Source: Alphaproteobacteria bacterium
GTDB taxonomy: Bacteria > Pseudomonadota > Alphaproteobacteria > UBA2966 > CAIVPW01
DNA: 64,000 bases
Reading direction: 5' to 3'
Assembly: GCA_947481575.1 (NCBI GenBank)
Contig: CANKGV010000011.1
Location: 1-64,000 of the forward strand
The notes beneath the pieces are model-generated. The model saw only the letters and a list, made by a program, of their open reading frames with translations, had not been told where the DNA came from and searched no databases. Position numbers and translations under genes: made by a program. Below are positions 1 through 7,794 of the stretch, in pieces (the stretch's first letter is position 1; each line of letters starts with the position of its first letter).

Positions 1-48
1 AACAATTGCCGCCGGAACCAGAGCCCCCGACGTGGTAAATTCTTTCAT
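1..48 (-). CDS. Start of an unidentified gene running off the left edge
   Basis: Sixteen codons of an open frame begin at an ATG and read MKEFTTSGALVPAAIV before leaving the window. An AGGAAAG-type ribosome binding site lies about ten bases upstream, which is why I accept it as a real start. Too little is present to name a family. It lies downstream of, and on the same strand as, the truncated DppA-like remnant. Confidence 0.35.
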   Translation of the reverse strand, partial: MKEFTTSGALVPAAIV

Positions 49-122
49 GGCGTTGCTTTCCTTTCGTGGAATAGACACCCCGAGCCTATCGGCTCAAGGC
101 GAGCAACGCCTGCCTTCCTATT

Positions 123-377
123 TCAACATCGAACGGGACATTCCCACGACGCTGCCAGACCCGGGATCAGACCATCGCTCTTGGGGTCAAACTCAACGAG
201 ACGGTCGAAGATCTGGCGCGACCCAGCATCGAATGCCGTCCCCGACATAGCCAGCGCAGGATTGAACGCTTCCGGATCGCCTTCCGAACAGTAGACAAGC
301 GTCTTCGCGTAGGACGCCGACGTCCAAAGCACACACGCGGCCACGAGCACCGCCCTTGGCCAACTGCTTCTCACCAT
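123..377 (-). pseudogene. Truncated DppA/OppA-type peptide-binding protein (N-terminal remnant)
   Basis: The 84-residue product has a signal peptide ending near SYA and then the N-terminal pattern of periplasmic dipeptide-binding proteins of the SBP_bac_5 family: KTLVYCSEGDPEAFNP, a Ser-Gly-Thr segment, and RLVEF...IPGLAASWE. Family members are about 500 to 540 residues long. This frame leaves the family consensus right after AASWE and stops after five unrelated residues. The start is intact, with AGGGTGAGA upstream of the ATG. No permease or ATPase genes for a Dpp transporter are nearby. I read it as the remnant of a gene cut by a deletion or rearrangement. Confidence 0.75.
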
Positions 378-443
378 GCGGTCTCACCCTGCGGGGCGCA
401 CAGCCCCACCCGTCAGCGCCAGCACTGCCGGCGCAACGCTGTC

Positions 444-470
444 AGTATAGGTCACGCCGCGCGCAACCAA
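444..470 (-). promoter_or_regulatory. Candidate sigma-70 promoter for the DppA-like remnant
   Basis: On the minus strand, TATACT (444-449) matches the -10 consensus in five of six positions. A weak TTGGTT (465-470) lies 15 bases upstream, which is short spacing. Transcription would start about 60 bases before the remnant's ATG. The evidence is motif resemblance only. Confidence 0.25.
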
Positions 471-612
471 TACGCAATCGCTCATGGCATCCCGGGAGAT
501 GCACCAATAGGTTGTGGCCGTAAGATGCACGTAAGCTCGCGGAGGTAGCCCGCCGCCCTGCGCGCTGTTCGCACCCGCGCGGCGGCGCGCTACAAGTTGG
601 CCGGAGTACCCG

Positions 613-1362
613 ATGGGCGAAGCCAAACGACGCAAACAGTTCGAGCACAGTGACGTGCAGAAAGCGCAATTGGAGCGCGTTCTGGAGGTCGCCTATCGCA
701 CGACTCGTGCCGGAATGTCTGCAGCCCGCGCCGCCACGGCGCCGGCGGAACGCCGCCGCGAACTGGCCGAGGTGCATCGCCAGACCGGCGGTCTCGTTGA
801 CGAACTGACTCAGCAGTACTTCGCGACCGACCCCAATGGCCAGCAAACCAACGAGTCGTTGGCGTGCCGCCGCGGCTGTTCGTTCTGCTGCCACGTCAAC
901 GTGCAGGTCACGGTGCTGGAGGCGGTGGCGATCGCCGAACACCTGCAGGACGCGGCGGACCTGAAGCGGAGCCTGCTGACGGCGGCGCCGGTGACTGCCG
1001 GGCTGCGGCCGGCCCAGCGGCTGGACCGCCGCATCCCCTGCCCGCTCCTGCGCGACGGCGCGTGCTCGATCTATGCGCAGCGCCCGCGCGCGTGCCGCGC
1101 CCACACGTCGTTCAACGCCGACTGGTGCGAGGAAGCCCTGACGTGTGGGGACAGCGCCGCGTTGCCGCCGGTGACGAGCTTTGCTTGGCCGCGCACGGTG
1201 TCGAAGGCCATCACCCATGCGACTACGATGGCCCTCGAACACGAACAGGCGCAGGCGATTCCGGTGGAGATGACTCAGGCGGTGGCGTTGATCCTGCAGG
1301 ATGCCACCGCCATCGAACGCTGGCTCGGCGGCGAGGCGGTGTTTGCGCCCTACCGGACTTGA
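613..1362 (+). CDS. YkgJ-type zinc/iron-chelating cysteine-cluster protein
   Basis: The 249-residue cytosolic protein begins with MGEAKRRK, an N-terminal pattern shared with SEC-C-linked proteins. Its core carries the YkgJ/FliB cysteine cluster: CRRGCSFCC near residues 88-96, then CPLL-DGACSIYAQRPRACRAH around residues 143-165, and a later Cys. The family is thought to chelate zinc or an iron-sulfur cluster, and its biochemical role is not settled. The first 80 residues are a charged helical extension. A weak GGAG precedes the ATG. It converges with the pentapeptide-repeat gene, leaving seven bases between them. Confidence 0.8.
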   Translation: MGEAKRRKQFEHSDVQKAQLERVLEVAYRTTRAGMSAARAATAPAERRRELAEVHRQTGGLVDELTQQYFATDPNGQQTNESLACRRGCSFCCHVNVQVTVLEAVAIAEHLQDAADLKRSLLTAAPVTAGLRPAQRLDRRIPCPLLRDGACSIYAQRPRACRAHTSFNADWCEEALTCGDSAALPPVTSFAWPRTVSKAITHATTMALEHEQAQAIPVEMTQAVALILQDATAIERWLGGEAVFAPYRT

Positions 1363-1369
1363 TCGAGCG

Positions 1370-2875
1370 CTATTGCGCCGGTTTTCCCGGATCGAACCCC
1401 GTCGGGAACTTCGCGCCAGCGACGAAGGCTCCGTCAAACCGAGCGTCTAGTAACTTGGTGCCGGTGAGCAGTGCGTCGCGAAGGTTCGCACCCGTGAAGT
1501 TGGCTCCCTGCAAGTCCGCCTGGCTCAAATCCGCACGCACGAGGTTCGCGGCCGAGAAATCTGCACCATTGAGGAGAGCCCCATACATCACGACGGTGTC
1601 GAGTTCGGCGCCCGAGAATCTGGTGCCCTGCATACGTGCGTTGTAGAGCCAAGTATTGTAGAGGAGCGCATTGGTCAGGTTGGCCGAACCAAGCCGCGCC
1701 TCGGTCATGTCCGCTTGGGTAAGGTCTGCACCCGCCAAGTTGGCGCTCAGGAACTCGACGCGCTTCATCGACGAAGCAACGAAACTGGCGCCGACCGCAG
1801 TGGCGCCGTCAAAGTGCGTCTCGTACGCCATGATCTCGGGCAACTTCGCTCCGGTCAGGTCGGCGCGCTTGAGGTCGGCGCGGTTCAAGTTGGCTCGACT
1901 CAGGTCTGCGTAGCGGAGGTTCGCCCCGGCGAGAATCGCTCCATGTAGATTCGCACCGGCGAGGTTTGCGCCCTCAAGGTTGGCGCCACGCAAATCGGCA
2001 CGTTTGAACGCACCCTCGCGAAAATCGCAGCCGGGGCAGTTGCGTGCCTTCACGACGATCGCCGCTGGTTCCGGGCGCCAGTTCTCGTAGCGCGCGGCCG
2101 TCGCCGCACGGTCTGGGATCGCCGAAGTCAGCAATTCGAGAAACCGCGTCTCGCTCCAGAACTGGCCGGTCGTCGCGGTGAGGCCTTGGGCCCAGGGGTC
2201 GTAGGCGAACTGACCGGCCTTCCGATAGTAGTTGGCCGAAATCGTCACGCGACGTGCCTCGCCGTCACCAACGCACCGGTCCTTGATGAATTCGGCGCCG
2301 GCCGGCGTTTCATCGTCGGCGGCGGGCAACTTCTCGCACGCAAAGGCGAGGCGCGAGAACTGTGAGACGAAGAAGTTGAGCAGTGTGGCCGCACGCCGCC
2401 GCATTTCGGCGTCCGTGCGGGGGTCAGTGACAATTCGCAGGCCGGCCAGGAACCCATCATCGGTGAAGAGTGCCGACACTAACACCGGGTAGCTGAACAC
2501 GAGTGTCCCACCGAACACGCCAGGATTGAGGTCGTTGGCGAGTGCCCAGTACACCTCTTCGTCGTCGTACCGGAAGAACACCTCGCGCAGGCCCGTTTCG
2601 CCTTCGGACGCGCATCTCCGGTACTCCCACCACCCGGCGAGGGGCGTTGAGGGCGGCCCGCCATTGGTGCCACACGCAAATTCCGTGAACTGCGTGTACG
2701 GCAATTCGGCCACGTGCCGGCCGAGCGGCTCCAGGTCCCAGATCGAGGGCTTGGCCTCACGAACCCCCTGGCCGAAGGCAGTCCCGGCGCATAGGGCCCC
2801 ACCGAGCGCGATGCCAAGAGCGATGGCCTGCACGACCCGCCGAGAGAACCACGCGGCGCGGTACATCATCGCCAA
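1370..2875 (-). CDS. Exported pentapeptide-repeat protein
   Basis: The 501-residue protein has an N-terminal signal peptide (hydrophobic stretch about residues 15-35, cleavage near AFG-Q). A region of about 230 residues that I do not recognise follows. From the motif CPGCDF near residue 280 to the C-terminus it is A(D/N)LXX pentapeptide repeats such as ADLRGANLEGANLAGANL, which fold into a right-handed beta helix. It starts five bases after the cytochrome c stop and shares the strand of the PQQ dehydrogenase, so the three probably form one operon. Its job in the periplasm is unknown; a scaffold or assembly role for the dehydrogenase is only a guess from context. Confidence 0.85.
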   Translation of the reverse strand: MAMMYRAAWFSRRVVQAIALGIALGGALCAGTAFGQGVREAKPSIWDLEPLGRHVAELPYTQFTEFACGTNGGPPSTPLAGWWEYRRCASEGETGLREVFFRYDDEEVYWALANDLNPGVFGGTLVFSYPVLVSALFTDDGFLAGLRIVTDPRTDAEMRRRAATLLNFFVSQFSRLAFACEKLPAADDETPAGAEFIKDRCVGDGEARRVTISANYYRKAGQFAYDPWAQGLTATTGQFWSETRFLELLTSAIPDRAATAARYENWRPEPAAIVVKARNCPGCDFREGAFKRADLRGANLEGANLAGANLHGAILAGANLRYADLSRANLNRADLKRADLTGAKLPEIMAYETHFDGATAVGASFVASSMKRVEFLSANLAGADLTQADMTEARLGSANLTNALLYNTWLYNARMQGTRFSGAELDTVVMYGALLNGADFSAANLVRADLSQADLQGANFTGANLRDALLTGTKLLDARFDGAFVAGAKFPTGFDPGKPAQ

Positions 2876-2880
2876 TTCAA

Positions 2881-3381
2881 TCAGAGTGCGGCGCAGCGCG
2901 GTGCGGCGGCGCCGAAATACTCTTCGCAGTCGGACTTGGTCGCACGGGGTTTGCCGACGACTTTGGCGTAAAGGTAATCGAGCAACGCCTCAATTTGGGC
3001 GTCGCCAATCTGTGCTCCGTCAGGAACGGGCTTCATGTTGCCCACGTCCGCAGCCGTCATGCCAAAGCACTTGAGCGTGCTCCACGCCGAGCGGGCAAAA
3101 GAAGGCATCTCCGAACCAGCGCGCCCGCACTGGATCACCTCTTTCATGTCCGCGCGCTCAAGCTTCGAGTTGCGCAGGTCGGCACCAGTCGGATAGCCGG
3201 GGCCCTCGGGCGCGCCGTTGCCCGCCCAGCCGTGACACCGCGTGCACGCAGCGGTGTTTGAGAAGACACGTTTGCCCTGATCGACATCCTGAGCCGCCGC
3301 CGAGCCGGCGAGGAGGATACCGAAAGCGATCACCGCCAGCGAGGCGCCGCGGCAGAAGAACCGACGCAACTGCACTTTCAT
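2881..3381 (-). CDS. Periplasmic c-type cytochrome, likely electron acceptor of the PQQ dehydrogenase
   Basis: The product is about 166 residues from the chosen ATG at 3381. It has a signal peptide ending AGSAAAQ, then one heme-binding CTRCH motif about 30 residues into the mature protein, and a downstream Met in the GSEMPSF segment that can be the sixth ligand. Two further Cys pairs lie in the second half. The gene sits 60 bases after the PQQ dehydrogenase stop, the usual position of the dedicated cytochrome (xoxG/pedF-like). In-frame starts up to 3432 are open, but the ATG at 3381 gives the most normal signal peptide. Confidence 0.85.
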   Translation of the reverse strand: MKVQLRRFFCRGASLAVIAFGILLAGSAAAQDVDQGKRVFSNTAACTRCHGWAGNGAPEGPGYPTGADLRNSKLERADMKEVIQCGRAGSEMPSFARSAWSTLKCFGMTAADVGNMKPVPDGAQIGDAQIEALLDYLYAKVVGKPRATKSDCEEYFGAAAPRCAAL

Positions 3382-3441
3382 CACCCGATCCATCATAGAA
3401 ACGCGGGGGCGGATGAGGCCGCCCCCGCGCAATGAGTCATG

Positions 3442-5256
3442 TTATAGGCTGAATACCCATAGCTGGGCATCGCGGTCCATGATTCCCCGATCCGGATTCG
3501 GGCCGACCGCCGTACCACCCGCAACAATGGCAATGTACTGCTTGCCGCCCACGGCATACGTGATCGCCGGCGCCTTGATGACCGCGCCGGTATAGAACGT
3601 CCACAGAGGCGCAAGCGTACGTTCGTGGTACGCCACAACCGAGCCGTCTTGGTTGCCCGAGAAGACGAGCCCGCCTGCCGTGACGATCACGCCCGAGAGG
3701 TTGGAGTAGTCCAACCGCTGCTTCGCAATGATCTTGTTGGTGGTCACGTCGACGGCAGTGATCGACCCAGCAATATATACGCCGGGAGGAACATTGGTTC
3801 CGCCACCCGCCGTATACACCTGTCCGGCGCCCTTCGGGTTGCCACCCGCGGGGCCGACTGGAGCCTCAACCGCTACACCATTGGCAGAGCAACCTTCTTG
3901 GCTCCCGGCATAAGCGATCTTGGTGGACGGATTGTAGGCGGTAGGCTGCCACCGCACGCCTCCCGTAGCGGTCGGGCAAACCAGCTGGCGGTTTAAGCCG
4001 GTAGCGCGAGTGATTTGTGCCGCGGGGACATATGTCTGGACCGCTTTGGTCGCATCGTATTCCGCCGGCTTGCCAGTCTTCGGGTCGATCCCCTTGGTCC
4101 AGTTCAAATCATATGTGTACTGATTGGCATTGATGAACTGACCGTTGGTGCGGTCGATCTGATAGTAAAAACCGTTTCGGCCATAGTGGCCTACAACCTT
4201 GCGCGGCTGCCCGCCGATGTCGAGATCGTAGAGCATGTGGGTGCCGTTCTCGTCGTAGTCCCAGCCTTCGTTGGGCACGTACTGGAAATACCACTTCATT
4301 TTTCCAGTATCGATGTCGAAAGCGACGACGCTGTCGGTGAACAGGTTATCGCCGGGACGGAACTCCACGTCGAACATCGGGACCGGGTTGGCGGTTCCCC
4401 AGATCGTCACGCGCTGTGCGGGATCGTAGGCGCCGGTCGTCCAGAGCGCCCCGCCGCCGGTGCGCCAAGCGTTGTGGTCATCCTTCCAAGTCTCGTGACC
4501 CGGCTCGCCCTTTGCGGGAATCGTGTACGTACGCCACAATTCCTTCCCGTTCTCCGTGTCGATCGCCGCGAGCCAACCGCGGGTCCCCCAGTCGCCCGCC
4601 GACTGTCCGACCAGTGCCTTGCCTTCGACCACGATCGGCGCCGCGGTGAACTTCTCGCCGGCGACGAAGTGCTTGGCATCCGGACCACCTGGCAAATTCT
4701 CGTAGCCCAAAGTCGTGCGCGCCACCTGCTTTTCCCACGCGGTCTCGCCCGTGCTACGGCTAATCGACAGCACGCGGCCGTCGATGATGTTGGCGATCAC
4801 TTTGTCGCCCCAAAGCGCGTTGCCGCGAACGTAATAGGCGCTTTCGGCCTCCTTGTTCACGCCCGGATCATTCTTCCACAGAACGATTCCCCGGTTCCCG
4901 CGGTTTACGTCGATCTTGTAGGTCAAGCCGAACACGGTCTGCAGAAACATCATGCCGTCGTCGACCAGCGGCGTGATTTCTAGGTTCGCCGTCGCGGAAG
5001 GAATTCCATCTAGGCCCGCGGTGAGAGGCACCGAGAACGCGACCTTCAGGTTGGCGACATTGTTGGTGTTGATCTGGGCCAACCGTGAGTAACGATGATT
5101 CTGGTAGTTCTGGCCCCACGTAATCCAATTGTTTGCGTCTCCGTCGGCGTTTTCCAGACGGGTCTTGGTTACGTCGGCGGCGAGAGCAGGCCAGCTAACC
5201 GAAGCCAGCAGGCCAGCGGCGGCACTAGCCATCAATACCGTGCTAAGTTTGCGCAT
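3442..5256 (-). CDS. PQQ-dependent alcohol dehydrogenase (methanol/ethanol family)
   Basis: The 604-residue periplasmic quinoprotein oxidises alcohols and passes electrons to cytochrome c. A signal peptide ends at PALA-A (residue 26). The eight-bladed propeller carries tryptophan-docking repeats, the SAGDWGTRGW segment, GTANP (Asn290), RPGDNL and GWDYDENG. Asp333 is the expected catalytic base and Asp335 sits two residues after it, the position that marks lanthanide-dependent (XoxF/ExaF-type) enzymes. The acidic metal ligand usually Glu is Asp in SAGDWG. The vicinal Cys-Cys of methanol dehydrogenase is absent. A strong GGGAGGGGG binding site precedes the ATG. I can place the family with confidence but not the substrate. 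Confidence 0.92.
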   Translation of the reverse strand: MRKLSTVLMASAAAGLLASVSWPALAADVTKTRLENADGDANNWITWGQNYQNHRYSRLAQINTNNVANLKVAFSVPLTAGLDGIPSATANLEITPLVDDGMMFLQTVFGLTYKIDVNRGNRGIVLWKNDPGVNKEAESAYYVRGNALWGDKVIANIIDGRVLSISRSTGETAWEKQVARTTLGYENLPGGPDAKHFVAGEKFTAAPIVVEGKALVGQSAGDWGTRGWLAAIDTENGKELWRTYTIPAKGEPGHETWKDDHNAWRTGGGALWTTGAYDPAQRVTIWGTANPVPMFDVEFRPGDNLFTDSVVAFDIDTGKMKWYFQYVPNEGWDYDENGTHMLYDLDIGGQPRKVVGHYGRNGFYYQIDRTNGQFINANQYTYDLNWTKGIDPKTGKPAEYDATKAVQTYVPAAQITRATGLNRQLVCPTATGGVRWQPTAYNPSTKIAYAGSQEGCSANGVAVEAPVGPAGGNPKGAGQVYTAGGGTNVPPGVYIAGSITAVDVTTNKIIAKQRLDYSNLSGVIVTAGGLVFSGNQDGSVVAYHERTLAPLWTFYTGAVIKAPAITYAVGGKQYIAIVAGGTAVGPNPDRGIMDRDAQLWVFSL

Positions 5257-5441
5257 TCATGTCCCCCTCCCTGGGGTGTAGTGATCCGATGCTAGGTCTT
5301 TCCGTTGCATGCTCGGGCGCCGGAAGGACGCTAGCTGGGTGCTAGAAAAGCCTAGTGCGATTCGTGAACCGGGATAGATGCCGGATTGGCCTGCGCAACC
5401 ATACGTAAGCAAACCGCAAGCCTTGCTGCGGGGCGGCCGTG

Positions 5442-5948
5442 ATGCGCCGGCGGTGGCTGGTGGCGATGGCTTCCGTGGCGGCCCTGGCTGGATGCGGGGC
5501 GGTTGCCTACCAGTTCTTGCCCGACCCGGTGACCGGCCCATTTGCTGAGGTTTTGCCGGGGTACCTGCAGCAGTTGGAGCGCGCGCGTGCGGGAACCATC
5601 CCGACGGGAATCGCGAACTTCCGCGCCAAGGTTGTGGTCGTCGACATGGCCACCCGCCGGGTCGACGCGATCCAGGCAAAGCTGCCGATGCCGATGCGCG
5701 CCACCAATCCAAGCGAGGTCGGCACTCTGATCGGAATGGTGTGCGGCACCCAAGACGTGGGTGGCCACAATGACGGTCGAAAGGCCGTCGAATCGGTGTG
5801 CCGGGCATGGGTGATCGACGTGGCGGACCACCGCCCGGTCGGGCAATTCACGTTCGTTAATCCCCCGGCCGGGTTGAACGCAGGACGCCCCCCGCCCCGC
5901 CCGGATAGTCAGTTGGTGGACTACCTCAAAGAGTTGCGGATGCGCTGA
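5442..5948 (+). CDS. Hypothetical lipoprotein
   Basis: The 168-residue product begins MRRRWLVAMASVAALAGC, with a clean lipobox LAGC at residues 15-18, so it should be lipid-anchored. The rest has no motif I recognise. It contains one segment that may be a beta sandwich and ends in a Pro-rich stretch. A GTG immediately before the ATG is an alternative start that does not alter the signal peptide. It is divergent from the PQQ dehydrogenase operon. Confidence 0.7.
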   Translation: MRRRWLVAMASVAALAGCGAVAYQFLPDPVTGPFAEVLPGYLQQLERARAGTIPTGIANFRAKVVVVDMATRRVDAIQAKLPMPMRATNPSEVGTLIGMVCGTQDVGGHNDGRKAVESVCRAWVIDVADHRPVGQFTFVNPPAGLNAGRPPPRPDSQLVDYLKELRMR

Positions 5949-5985
5949 GTCCGGCCTGCGGCAAGGGGCTGCGGCACCGAACTCA

Positions 5986-6016
5986 TTGACACCATGGGGA
6001 TAAAGGGCCATATACC
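5986..6016 (+). promoter_or_regulatory. Candidate sigma-70 promoter for the DEAD-box helicase
   Basis: A perfect TTGACA (5986-5991) is followed after 17 bases by CATATA, overlapping TATACC (6011-6016). Transcription from here would leave a leader of about 140 bases before the helicase start, and that leader contains the hairpin at 6039-6057. The evidence is motif match and position only. Confidence 0.45.
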
Positions 6017-6038
6017 CCGTGCAACTCGCGATCGCGCT

Positions 6039-6057
6039 AGGCGCATTTCATGCGCCT
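6039..6057 (+). other. Hairpin in the helicase leader
   Basis: AGGCGCA and TGCGCCT form a perfect seven-base stem around a TTTCA loop. No T-run follows, so it is more likely a leader structure than a terminator. Helicases of this class are often regulated through their leaders, but nothing here proves it. Confidence 0.4.
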
Positions 6058-6161
6058 CATCACGAGCAACCCCTTTAAATCCCTAGTCGTCCGATAGCGC
6101 GTGGACGGCAGTCACGCGCAACTTGCCGCCGCTATGGCTGGCAGGCGCAGAAAGACTTTAC

Positions 6162-7634
6162 TTGACCGACACCACGTTTGTTTCGCTCGGCATTGCCGAG
6201 CCGTTGCTTCGTTGCCTCACTGCCCTCAAGTACGAAACCCCGACGCCGATCCAGGTGCAGGCAATTCCCCAGCTCCTCGCCGGCAAAGACATGCTCGGCA
6301 TCGCCCAAACCGGCACCGGCAAGACCGCCGCGTTCGGCCTGCCAATCCTCCAGCACCTTACCCAAGTAGTACCCGGCCAGCATCAGCGCCGCCTACCGCG
6401 CGCCCTGATCCTGTCGCCCACCCGCGAATTAGCCATGCAGATTGGCCAAGCGCTGCGCTCGTTCGCGCGTGGCATGCCGGTCCGCACGGTCGTGGTCGTG
6501 GGCGGCCTCGGCATCCGGCCGCAGATCCAGGAACTGCAGCGCGGCTGCGACATCGTCGTGGCCACGCCGGGCCGCTTGTTGGACCTGGTGAACCAGCGCG
6601 CCGTGCAGTTCACCCAGATCTCGCACTTCACCCTCGATGAAGCCGACCGCATGCTCGATCTCGGTTTCATCAACGACGTGCGCAAGATCGCTGGAATGTT
6701 GCCGAAGGTGCGCCAGACCCTGCTGTTCTCGGCCACCATGCCGTCGGCGGTAGAGGACCTTGCACGCCAGTTGCTCAAGGACCCGGTGCGCGTCGAAGTC
6801 ACGCCTCTGGCGCCGACCGTAGACCGGATTGAGCAGCACGTCGTGATGGTGGAGGCGACCAAGAAGCGCGCCGCTCTGAACGATCTGTTGCAGAGCGCTG
6901 ACTTCGCCAAGGTGATCGTGTTCACCCGCACCAAGCACCGCGCCAACGGCGTCGCCGAACAACTAGTGAAGGCCGGCGTGCGCGCCGAAGCCATTCACGG
7001 CGACAAGAGCCAGGGCCAGCGCCAACGGGCCCTCGACTCATTCCGCAACGGCCACGCCCGCGTGCTGGTTGCCACCGATTTGGCCGCCCGCGGCATCGAC
7101 GTGCCGGGCGTTAGCCACGTCATCAACTACGAGTTGCCCAACGAGCCGGAGAGTTACGTGCACCGCATCGGCCGCACCGCGCGCGCCGGCGCGTCGGGTA
7201 TTGCGATCTCCCTGTGCGACGGTGCCGAACGCTCGCTGTTGCGCAGCATCGAACGCCTGACCCGGCGCCCGATTGCGGTTATGGGCACGGTCTCGGCCCC
7301 GATCGGATCGGCCCCGGCGTACGTTCCATCGTCAGACGACCAGGGCCAGCGCCGCGGCCAACGCCCGCACCGCAACAATAGCAACCAGCAGCAGCGCCAG
7401 GGCCGTAACCATCGCAACGGCGGCGCGCCAAACGGCCACCAGGCTCGTGCTGACGGCAACGGCGATGCTACGGTGCACGCGCACAAGCGTCGCGGTGATG
7501 GCGCAAAGCCGAGCCACACCGGGAACCGCCAGGCCGACTTCGGGGGCCACAAGCCCGAATTTCTGAACCGCGCCGCACCAACGAGGAAGCATGGCCCGAG
7601 CACCGAATTACCGGCACGAACGGTTGGAACGTGA
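6162..7634 (+). CDS. DEAD-box RNA helicase, RhlE type
   Basis: The 490-residue ATP-dependent RNA helicase has all family motifs in order: Q motif TPTPIQ, Walker A AQTGTGKT, PTRELA, DEAD (DEADRMLDLGF), SAT, HGDKSQGQR, ATDLAARGIDVP and HRIGRTARAG. The C-terminal 110 residues are low-complexity Gln/Arg/Asn/His-rich sequence, typical of RNA-binding tails. I chose the TTG at 6162 (MTDTTFVSLGIAEP) because it matches the usual RhlE N-terminus and follows AGAAAGA. An upstream TTG at 6123 is also open. The 3' end overlaps the next small gene by 44 bases. It probably acts in ribosome assembly or mRNA turnover. Confidence 0.93.
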   Translation: MTDTTFVSLGIAEPLLRCLTALKYETPTPIQVQAIPQLLAGKDMLGIAQTGTGKTAAFGLPILQHLTQVVPGQHQRRLPRALILSPTRELAMQIGQALRSFARGMPVRTVVVVGGLGIRPQIQELQRGCDIVVATPGRLLDLVNQRAVQFTQISHFTLDEADRMLDLGFINDVRKIAGMLPKVRQTLLFSATMPSAVEDLARQLLKDPVRVEVTPLAPTVDRIEQHVVMVEATKKRAALNDLLQSADFAKVIVFTRTKHRANGVAEQLVKAGVRAEAIHGDKSQGQRQRALDSFRNGHARVLVATDLAARGIDVPGVSHVINYELPNEPESYVHRIGRTARAGASGIAISLCDGAERSLLRSIERLTRRPIAVMGTVSAPIGSAPAYVPSSDDQGQRRGQRPHRNNSNQQQRQGRNHRNGGAPNGHQARADGNGDATVHAHKRRGDGAKPSHTGNRQADFGGHKPEFLNRAAPTRKHGPSTELPARTVGT

Positions 7635-7761
7635 TCGCAAGAAGACCCAGAAGAAAGAAGCGAAGCTGAAGGCCCAGCGCGACGCGGTCGAAGCGCGGCG
7701 CACTGGATCTCCGGTGGAACCGGCGGAAGGCGATAAGCCGGACGAGGTTCCCAGCGAATGA
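7591..7761 (+). CDS. Small basic protein overlapping the helicase 3' end
   Basis: This 56-residue frame begins MARAPNYRHERLERDRKK, is dominated by Lys/Arg/Glu/Gln, and ends in a short acidic Pro-rich tail. A good GAGGAAG binding site lies just upstream of the ATG and the stop sits three bases before a perfect terminator, so I take it as real. Small proteins with the same PNYR-ER-ERDR N-terminal pattern recur in alphaproteobacteria as I recall them; their function is unknown. Start and ribosome site lie inside the helicase gene in another frame, which suggests co-translation. Confidence 0.75.
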   Translation: MARAPNYRHERLERDRKKTQKKEAKLKAQRDAVEARRTGSPVEPAEGDKPDEVPSE

Positions 7762-7764
7762 CCG

Positions 7765-7790
7765 ACGGGGAGGCGATAGCCTCCCCGTTT
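7765..7790 (+). terminator. Rho-independent terminator
   Basis: A perfect ten-base stem ACGGGGAGGC / GCCTCCCCGT encloses a GATA loop and ends in TTT. It lies between the small basic gene and the convergent histidine kinase gene and could serve both strands. Confidence 0.85.
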
Positions 7791-7794
7791 CGCT

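Noticed and set aside
57-110. GAGCC-TATC-GGCTC hairpin as a terminator near the left edge
   Set aside because: Only a five-base stem with no T-run on either strand.
384-635. Minus-strand open frame of 83 codons between the DppA-like remnant and the YkgJ-type gene
   Set aside because: No binding site or recognised motif, and it overlaps the start of a well-supported gene.
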